A DNA stretch of 64,000 bases, taken from NCBI RefSeq assembly GCF_004331465.1, contig NZ_SJKB01000002.1, positions 124,001-188,000 of the forward strand, written 5' to 3'. The position numbers were made by a program, and so were the translations under genes. The first letter of the stretch is position 1. Each line of letters opens with the position of its first letter. Of the stretch, positions 58,787 to 64,000 are shown piece after piece. The notes beneath the pieces were generated by a model. That model was not told the origin of the DNA. It saw only the letters and a list, made by a program, of their open reading frames with translations, and made no database searches. The DNA is from Kribbella pittospori (GTDB lineage: Bacteria > Actinomycetota > Actinomycetes > Propionibacteriales > Kribbellaceae).

Positions 58787-59998
58787 GTGACCGACTTTGA
58801 CGTGCGTGTGGCGGTGGCCGGGGAGTACGACGACGTACAGGCTGTGTTCAGCGGGGCGATGATGTTCGATCCGTCGCCGGACGATCTGAGCCGGCGGCTG
58901 TTCGAGCCGGACCGCGCGCTGGTCGCGACCGACGGGCCGGCCATCATCGGCACCACGAGAGCGCTGACCCGCGATCTGTCCGTGCCGGGTGCGGTGGTCC
59001 CCGCCGCGCATGTGACCGGGGTCGGAGTACGGCCAACTCACCGGCGTCGGGGCGTCATGGCGGAGTTGATCGTCCGCCAACTGCGCGAGGTGCCGGAAGC
59101 GATCGCGGTGCTGTGGGCCAGCGAGCCCGGCATCTACGGACGGTTCGGGTACGGCGCTGCCGCCTGGGGTACGTCGTACGAGATCGACCTGCGCCGGGTC
59201 GGTCCGCCGGACGTGCGGATCCGTCCCGGAGAGATCACCGAGATCACCGCGGACGAGGCGATCAAGGAGCTGGCGCCGATCCTGCGCAGCCTGCAGGAAC
59301 GGCGGCCCGGTGTGTCCGGCCGGTCGGAGCTCCGCTGGGAGGGGCACCTGCAGGACAAGAAGGACGATCGCGACGGCCGGACGGCGCGCCAGATCCTGAT
59401 CCACCGCGACGAGACCGGCACCATCGACGGGTACGCGCTGTGGCGCGGCAAGCTCGAGTGGAGCCACGCGGGTCCGGCGAACCAGGTCATGCTGGAGGAG
59501 CTGGTCGCGCTCAGCCCAGCGGCGTACAAGGCGCTGTGGCATTACGTGCTGACGCTCGATCTGGCCGCCACGCTGGGGTACGGGTACGCCGCGATGGACG
59601 AGCCACTGCAGCAACTCGTCGTCACTCCGACCGCGCTGAACCGGCGGGTGAACGAATCGCTCTGGGTTCGGGTGACGGACGTCGTCCGTGCCCTCGGGCA
59701 GCGCCGGTACGCCGTACCTGTGGACCTCGTGCTCGACGTGACCGACGAGCTGATGCCGGCGAACGCCGGACGCTTCCGGCTGACCGCCGACGGCCCGAAG
59801 GTGCAGTGCGAGCGGACCGAGGACCCGGCCGACCTGAGCCTCTCGGTGACCGAGCTCGGCGCGGCGTACCTCGGTGGTCGTCCACTCGCCGAATTCGCTG
59901 CCACGGGCCGGGTCAGCGAGCAGACTCCGGGCGCGCTCGACTCCGCGACCGCCGCGTTCGCCTGGCCGGTCCTCCCGGTCAGCCTCGAGATCTTCTGA
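58787..59998 (+). CDS. Eis-like GNAT acetyltransferase
   Basis: A 403-residue protein with the Eis layout: an N-terminal GNAT domain with the acetyl-CoA loop VGVRPTHRRRGV near residue 79, a second GNAT-like domain and a C-terminal sterol-carrier-protein fold ending in a Phe carboxylate (SLEIF). In Eis enzymes that terminal carboxylate is the catalytic base. Mycobacterial Eis acetylates aminoglycosides and host proteins; this homologue's substrate is unknown. GTG start with no ribosome site. Confidence 0.83.
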   Translation: MTDFDVRVAVAGEYDDVQAVFSGAMMFDPSPDDLSRRLFEPDRALVATDGPAIIGTTRALTRDLSVPGAVVPAAHVTGVGVRPTHRRRGVMAELIVRQLREVPEAIAVLWASEPGIYGRFGYGAAAWGTSYEIDLRRVGPPDVRIRPGEITEITADEAIKELAPILRSLQERRPGVSGRSELRWEGHLQDKKDDRDGRTARQILIHRDETGTIDGYALWRGKLEWSHAGPANQVMLEELVALSPAAYKALWHYVLTLDLAATLGYGYAAMDEPLQQLVVTPTALNRRVNESLWVRVTDVVRALGQRRYAVPVDLVLDVTDELMPANAGRFRLTADGPKVQCERTEDPADLSLSVTELGAAYLGGRPLAEFAATGRVSEQTPGALDSATAAFAWPVLPVSLEIF

Positions 59999-60005
59999 GT
60001 ACTGC

Positions 60006-60629
60006 CTAGCGGTCGCCGTCGTCGGAGCTGAACAGCGTCTCGCCGTCGTCGGACTTCGGCCGCTGCTCCTCCTGCTGCGACCGGCGGCGCATGTGCTCCG
60101 GCGGATCCTCGTCGGACAGGATGCCGTCGCCGGGCCGGCCCTCGGGCCCGCCGAACAGCAGGTCGGACATCTGCAGGTGGACATGCTCGACATGCGGTAC
60201 GTCGGGCAGCACGACCTGACCGCGCTCGCCCGCGGACTCGATGTGCAGGGTGCCGCAGCCGAGGATCCGGTCGACCAGGCCGTGCTCGTACGACACGTCG
60301 TTGATCCGCATCAGCGGGATGTCGCGGCCGGTCCGGGTCAGGATGCCGTGCCGGGTGATCAGCCGCCGGTTCGTCACCGTGTACGTCGAGAAGAACCAGT
60401 TCAGGAAGGGCTTCAGCGCGAACGCCACCAGGATCACCACGCCGACCGCGAGGATCGCGATCCGGCCCGGCGTCTGCAGCGACCCCGACGGCACGATCGC
60501 GGCCAGGAACCCGCCCGCACCCGCCACCACCAGCAGCAGGAACACCGGGAAGATCAGCGCCTTCCAGTGCGTCCGGGTGCTGACGACGACGTACTCGTCC
60601 TCACCCAACAACTTCGCCGAGATCGCCAT
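60006..60629 (-). CDS. PH-domain (bPH_2) membrane protein
   Basis: A 207-residue protein with two N-terminal helices (about 25-47 and 55-78) followed by a bacterial PH domain (about 80-155, with YTVTNRRLITRHGILTRTGRDIPLMRINDVS). A charged, disordered tail completes it. This family is widespread in actinobacteria, probably envelope-related, with unknown function. TGGAG precedes the ATG. It is convergent with the Eis-like gene, 7 bp apart. Confidence 0.82.
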   Translation of the reverse strand: MAISAKLLGEDEYVVVSTRTHWKALIFPVFLLLVVAGAGGFLAAIVPSGSLQTPGRIAILAVGVVILVAFALKPFLNWFFSTYTVTNRRLITRHGILTRTGRDIPLMRINDVSYEHGLVDRILGCGTLHIESAGERGQVVLPDVPHVEHVHLQMSDLLFGGPEGRPGDGILSDEDPPEHMRRRSQQEEQRPKSDDGETLFSSDDGDR

Positions 60630-60686
60630 GGCTCCAGTGTCACAGCAACCAGGTTCGGTTGTCCCGCCCCGACACGTTCGGTGAGA

Positions 60687-60702
60687 AAGTGGTTTAACAC
60701 TT
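60687..60702. promoter_or_regulatory. AAGTG-N6-CACTT dyad
   Basis: A short dyad lies in the A+T-richer gap between the PH-domain gene and the OFA transporter gene. It is a possible operator; no adjacent regulator is obvious. Confidence 0.3.
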
Positions 60703-60771
60703 CACAAAATGCATACAGTCAGCCAAGATGCGCGAGGGGTAACAACTGGGGGGCCGAGAGAAGGAGCCGTG

Positions 60772-62166
60772 ATGGGCATCTTGTCGGTACTCGACCGGGA
60801 GCACACCGTCGCACCCCCGGGATACAGCCGCTGGCTGATTCCGCCGGCTGCACTGGCGGTCCACCTGTGTATCGGCCAGGCGTACGCGACCAGCGTGTAC
60901 AAGACGTCGATGGTCAAGCACTTCGACACCAGCCAGACCGCGGTCGGCGTGGTGTTCAGCATCGCGATCGTGATGCTGGGCCTGTCCGCCGCCGTCGGTG
61001 GCACCTGGGTGGAGCGCAATGGCCCACGCAAGGCGATGTTCGTCGCCGCCTGCTTCTGGGCCTCCGGGTTCCTGGTCGGCGCCCTCGGCATCGGCACAGG
61101 GCAACTCTGGCTGGTCTACCTGGGCTACGGCTTCATCGGAGGTATCGGACTCGGGATCGGGTACATCTCGCCGGTGTCCACGCTGATCAAGTGGTTCCCG
61201 GACCGCCCGGGACTGGCCACCGGCCTGGCGATCATGGGCTTCGGCGGCGGCGCCCTGGTCGCGAGCCCGCTGTCGCGTCAGTTGCTGAGCCTGTACGACT
61301 CGGGCTACGACCCGGACGTCAGTACGTCGGTCGCCGGTGGCGGCGCGCTGGTCGGGCTGTTCCTCACCCTCGGCATCGTCTACTTCGCGATCATGATGTT
61401 CGGCGTCTTCAACATCCGGGTGCCGGCCGAAGGCTGGGTGCCCGACGGCTTCGACCCGGCGACGGTCAAGCAGAAGACCATGGTTACCACCGCGAACGTA
61501 TCCGCCGCGAACGCGATCAAGACCCCGCAGTTCTGGCTGCTCTGGGTGGTCCTGTTCTGCAACGTCACCGCGGGGATCGGCATCCTCGAGCAGGCCAGCC
61601 CGATGATCCAGGACTTCTTCCGCGGTGACGACGGCAAGTCCAGCGTCGCGGTCGCCGCGGCGGCCGGCTTCGTCGGGCTGCTGTCGATCTTCAACATGGG
61701 CGGCCGGTTCGGCTGGTCGACGACGTCGGACGTGATCGGCCGCAAGCCGATCTACATGATGTATCTCGGCGTCGGCATCATCGCCTACTTCCTGCTCGCC
61801 ACCGTCGGGCACAACAGCACGGCGATCTTCGTCCTGCTGGCCGCGGTGATCATCTCGTTCTACGGCGGCGGTTTCGCGACCGTACCGGCGTACCTGCGGG
61901 ATCTCTTCGGCACCTATCAGGTGGGCGCGATCCACGGTCGGCTGCTGACCGCGTGGTCGGCGGCTGGTATCGCCGGGCCGCTGATCATCAACGGCTTCCT
62001 GGACCGCGAGGGCAAGCCCGGCACACTGACGGCCGAGGCGTACCGGCCGGCGCTGTTCACGATGGTCGGAGTGCTGGCCGTCGGGTTCGTCGCCAACCTG
62101 CTGATCCGGTCGGTCGCCGACAAGTTCCACGAAAGCTCCGAGACGACCGTGGAGGCATCCCGATGA
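60772..62166 (+). CDS. OFA-family MFS transporter (oxalate/formate antiporter type)
   Basis: A 464-residue, 12-helix MFS protein of the OFA group: SRWLIPPAALAVHLCIGQAYATSVYK at the start, GGIGLGIGYISPVSTLIKWFPDRPGLATG, and YRPALFTM near the end. Members exchange monocarboxylates such as oxalate, formate or pyruvate; the substrate is inferred. AAGGAG lies 5 nt before the ATG at 60772. Its stop overlaps the ATG of a 35-residue membrane protein (ATGA at 62163-62166), which is probably its small subunit. Confidence 0.87.
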   Translation: MGILSVLDREHTVAPPGYSRWLIPPAALAVHLCIGQAYATSVYKTSMVKHFDTSQTAVGVVFSIAIVMLGLSAAVGGTWVERNGPRKAMFVAACFWASGFLVGALGIGTGQLWLVYLGYGFIGGIGLGIGYISPVSTLIKWFPDRPGLATGLAIMGFGGGALVASPLSRQLLSLYDSGYDPDVSTSVAGGGALVGLFLTLGIVYFAIMMFGVFNIRVPAEGWVPDGFDPATVKQKTMVTTANVSAANAIKTPQFWLLWVVLFCNVTAGIGILEQASPMIQDFFRGDDGKSSVAVAAAAGFVGLLSIFNMGGRFGWSTTSDVIGRKPIYMMYLGVGIIAYFLLATVGHNSTAIFVLLAAVIISFYGGGFATVPAYLRDLFGTYQVGAIHGRLLTAWSAAGIAGPLIINGFLDREGKPGTLTAEAYRPALFTMVGVLAVGFVANLLIRSVADKFHESSETTVEASR

Positions 62167-62270
62167 ACCAGACCCCACGCCTGGTGGTCTCCTGGCTGCT
62201 GGTCGCCGTGCTGCTCGGGTACGGCGTGATCGAGACCCTGATCACCGCAGTCAAGATCTTCACCAGCTGA
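62163..62270 (+). CDS. 35-residue membrane partner of the OFA transporter
   Basis: A tiny protein: MNQTPR, then one hydrophobic helix (LVVSWLLVAVLLGYGVIETL) and a short end TAVKIFTS. It is translated from a 4-base overlap with the transporter's stop. Small proteins of this form are known downstream of OFA-type MFS genes and are annotated as MFS small subunits. The start and coupling are clear from sequence; the interaction is inference. Confidence 0.8.
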   Translation: MNQTPRLVVSWLLVAVLLGYGVIETLITAVKIFTS

Positions 62271-62322
62271 AACAGCGAAAACGATCAAGTACTCCGACCT
62301 GGGCGGCGGCACGATAGGTGGC

Positions 62323-63234
62323 ATGACCACCGACGTGTTCGCCGCCTTCGTCGATGTACTGGCCGAAGCGCTGGACGAGCCTGAGGCGAAGGCCTCCGAC
62401 CTGGCTGCCCGGGTGCGGCTGTCGCGGTCGCACCTTGACCGGGTCGTGGCGACCGCCGCGGGCGAGCGGCCGGGGGCGTTCCGGCGCCGGATCCTGCTGG
62501 AGCGGGCGGCGTACCGGCTGCTGACCGGGCCGGGGCACATCCTCGACGTCGCGGTCGAGGCCGGGTACGGATCCCACGAGGCGTTCACGCGTGCCTTCAG
62601 CCGGGCGTACGGCGTCCCGCCGGCGGCGTGGCGTGGCCGCCCGGACCGGATCCGGATCGACGCGCCGAGTGGCATCCATTTCCATCCACCGAACGGCCTG
62701 CGCGTGCCGGCCAGGGACAAGGTGAGCTCCATGGATCTTCTCCGTACGATCGTCGACCACCACGTCTGGCTCCTGGGCAGGATGCTCGACGAGACCGCGA
62801 CGCTGACCGACGAGCAACTGGACACCAGGATCGAGATCTCGGTCGAGGGCATCGACGACGAGCCGACCCTCCGCTCCCTGCTCTCCCGGCTGATCGGTCA
62901 GCTGGGCATGTGGCACGCGGCGCTGGCCGGTCAGGAGTACGACTTCTCCGTCGAGCAGGGAGAAAGCGTGCAGAGCATGCGCCGCCGCCTCGACGAGGTC
63001 GGGCCGGCGTTCGCGGCCGAGATCGGCGAACTCTGCGCGCAGGACCGCCTGGACGAACTGATCGTCTGCCCCGGCGAGAACGTCGAGGTCTACACGGCCG
63101 GCGCGATGATCGCCCACGTCATCACGTTCGCGTCGTACCGCCGTACTCTCGTCGCCGGTGCCCTGCACGACGCCGGCCGCGACGACTTCGACGGCGGCGA
63201 CCCCATCCGCTGGATCACCACCCAGTCACGCTGA
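62323..63234 (+). CDS. AraC-type HTH fused to a DinB-like domain
   Basis: Residues 1-110 form an AraC DNA-binding domain (LAARVRLSRSHLDRVV, ILDVAVEAGYGSHEAFTRAFSRAYGVPPAAWR). Residues about 137-300 form a DinB/YfiT-like four-helix bundle (MDLLRTIVDHHVWLLGRML, with later His residues near 216 and 262 as possible metal ligands). The fusion suggests a regulator that senses through a DinB fold, or a thiol-transferase-like enzyme. The stop overlaps the MOSC gene start (TGATG). Confidence 0.8.
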   Translation: MTTDVFAAFVDVLAEALDEPEAKASDLAARVRLSRSHLDRVVATAAGERPGAFRRRILLERAAYRLLTGPGHILDVAVEAGYGSHEAFTRAFSRAYGVPPAAWRGRPDRIRIDAPSGIHFHPPNGLRVPARDKVSSMDLLRTIVDHHVWLLGRMLDETATLTDEQLDTRIEISVEGIDDEPTLRSLLSRLIGQLGMWHAALAGQEYDFSVEQGESVQSMRRRLDEVGPAFAAEIGELCAQDRLDELIVCPGENVEVYTAGAMIAHVITFASYRRTLVAGALHDAGRDDFDGGDPIRWITTQSR

Positions 63235-63779
63235 TGTCCGCGCGGCTCCTGGCGGTCAACGTCGTCCACGAACTCATCCGCGGTCCGACCCGCTGGACGG
63301 CGATCGACAAGCGCCCGGCCAGCGGTCCGGTCGCAGTCACCGAACTCGGGCTGGCCGGGGACGAGCAGTGCGACCGCCGGTACCACGGCGGCCCGGACAA
63401 GGCCCTCTACGCGTACGCCGAGGAGGACGCCGACTGGTGGTCGGCCGAGCTCGACCGCGAGATCCCACCAGGCCTGTTCGGCGAGAACCTCACTACCCAC
63501 GGCCTCGACATCACCGGCGCCCTGATCGGCGAACGCTGGCGCATCGGCGGCCCGAAGACCGGCATCCTCGTCGAGGTCAGGTCACCCCGCGACCCCTGCG
63601 GCAACCTGTCCGCCCGGATGGGTATCCCGAAGTTCCACCGCCGATTCGTGGCCACCGGCCGCGTCGGCGCCTACCTCAAGGTCCTGTCCACCGGCACTGT
63701 CCGAGCCGGCAACCAGATCGTCGTCATCCACCGCCCGAGCAGTGGCCGAACGATCGGCGAGCTCTCAACCCGCGCGTAG
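63234..63779 (+). CDS. MOSC-domain protein
   Basis: A 181-residue MOSC protein (YiiM-like): DRRYHGGPDKALYAYAEED, LFGENLTT, WRIGG and the sulfur-carrying Cys in SPRDPCGNLSARM. MOSC domains bind molybdenum cofactor and reduce N-hydroxylated or related compounds. It is translationally coupled to the AraC-DinB gene. Its last 15 bp overlap the birA end. Confidence 0.85.
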   Translation: MSARLLAVNVVHELIRGPTRWTAIDKRPASGPVAVTELGLAGDEQCDRRYHGGPDKALYAYAEEDADWWSAELDREIPPGLFGENLTTHGLDITGALIGERWRIGGPKTGILVEVRSPRDPCGNLSARMGIPKFHRRFVATGRVGAYLKVLSTGTVRAGNQIVVIHRPSSGRTIGELSTRA

Positions 63780-64000
63780 GTGGGTGACGTCGCCGGCGGC
63801 CAGGGGGCGGGGGCCGTCTGCTGTGTCGACGATGAGGCGGCCGTCGTCGGCAAGGTCGCGAGCGGTGCCTTCGAGGTAGGTGCCGTCGGGGAGTTCGACG
63901 CGGACGGACCGGCCCAGGGTGGCGGAGAGCTCGTGGTACTCCGGCAGGATCGTGTCCGGGTCTCCGTCCGCCGCGACCCAGGCTTGGTAGCGCGTGGACA
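63765..64000 (-). CDS. birA: Biotin-protein ligase, C-terminal part
   Basis: The minus strand from the window edge to the TGA at 63765 encodes about 78 residues matching the end of BirA: TLGRSVRVELPDGTYLEG, then LADDGRLIV, and the closing AAGDVTHLRAG. This is the SH3-like C-terminal domain. BirA links biotin to acyl-CoA carboxylase carrier proteins. The 5' part lies beyond the window. Its end overlaps the MOSC gene by 15 bp. Confidence 0.88.
   Translation of the reverse strand, partial: STRYQAWVAADGDPDTILPEYHELSATLGRSVRVELPDGTYLEGTARDLADDGRLIVDTADGPRPLAAGDVTHLRAG

Noticed and set aside
58151..60193. 680-codon minus-strand frame opposite GtrA and the Eis-like gene
   Set aside because: Long antisense frames are common at this G+C; both opposite genes have clear domains, and this one has none.
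60694..62178. 494-codon minus-strand frame opposite the OFA transporter
   Set aside because: Shadow frame with biased composition; the transporter is certain.
1..64000. Mobile elements, CRISPR, tRNA or rRNA genes
   Set aside because: I found no transposase, integrase, regular repeat-spacer array, cloverleaf-like sequence or rRNA segment while reading; a dedicated tRNA and IS scan would confirm.

Overview
The window is about 70% G+C with dense, tightly packed genes. GTG and TTG starts are frequent, and the families are typical of actinobacteria: SARP/NB-ARC regulators, the DUF574 methyltransferase paired with an HTH-DUF5753 regulator, TIGR03089, an LCP ligase and an Eis-type acetyltransferase. 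It reads as a chromosomal segment of a filamentous or nocardioform actinobacterium. My best guess is a Kribbella-like Nocardioidales member; this is inference from gene content and codon style, not a database match. I saw no rRNA, tRNA, CRISPR array, insertion sequence, integrase or phage gene.

Layout. 1-1256: the 3' end of a DUF3105 gene, a strong terminator, then about 680 bp of non-coding DNA with inverted repeats. 1257-5930: manC, NAD kinase and two CNNM/HlyC-type membrane proteins. 6023-9556: SDRs, a LysR regulator, tatA and TIGR03089. 9531-13647: a class III nucleotide cyclase fused to an ATPase/TPR signalling module, a cyclic-nucleotide-binding protein and a small membrane protein. 13673-23568: an envelope-polymer region with galE, a LicC-like nucleotidyltransferase, an LCP ligase, a family 2 glycosyltransferase and a TagGH-type exporter. 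It is interrupted by a methyltransferase, a membrane spermidine-synthase-like protein and a secreted trypsin-like protease. 23624-31438: a tyrosine phosphatase, AzlCD with its XRE-cupin regulator, the DUF574/HTH pair, HxlR, GNAT, epoxide hydrolase, VOC and a P450-type ferredoxin. 31463-33495: a P450 and an MFS exporter, both missing their 5' ends and joined head to head. 33470-45088: a run of small regulator/enzyme pairs (ArsR, AraC, LysR, MerR and TetR with their targets). 45085-51316: two divergent SARP-NB-ARC regulators and a secreted TAP-family peptidase. 51406-64000: a frameshifted Ca/Na exchanger, acyl-CoA dehydrogenase, UDP-glucose dehydrogenase, an MFS exporter, purEK, GtrA, an Eis-like acetyltransferase, a PH-domain protein, an OFA-type transporter with a 35-residue partner, an AraC-DinB fusion, a MOSC protein and the end of birA.

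How the genes fit together. manC, galE, ugd, the LicC-like enzyme, GT2, GtrA, TagGH and LCP would supply, assemble, export and attach a wall glycopolymer, although they lie in several blocks. Two global patterns stand out. At least 17 genes carry a TANNNT hexamer 5-8 nt before their start codon, which implies leaderless transcripts and settles several starts. In addition, 13 of the 17 convergent gene pairs overlap at their 3' ends. The most unusual single sites are the double-truncation junction near 32275, the one-base frameshift in a G6 run at 51583-51588, and a MerR-type regulator whose 19-bp-spaced operator is repeated in front of the neighbouring aldo/keto reductase.
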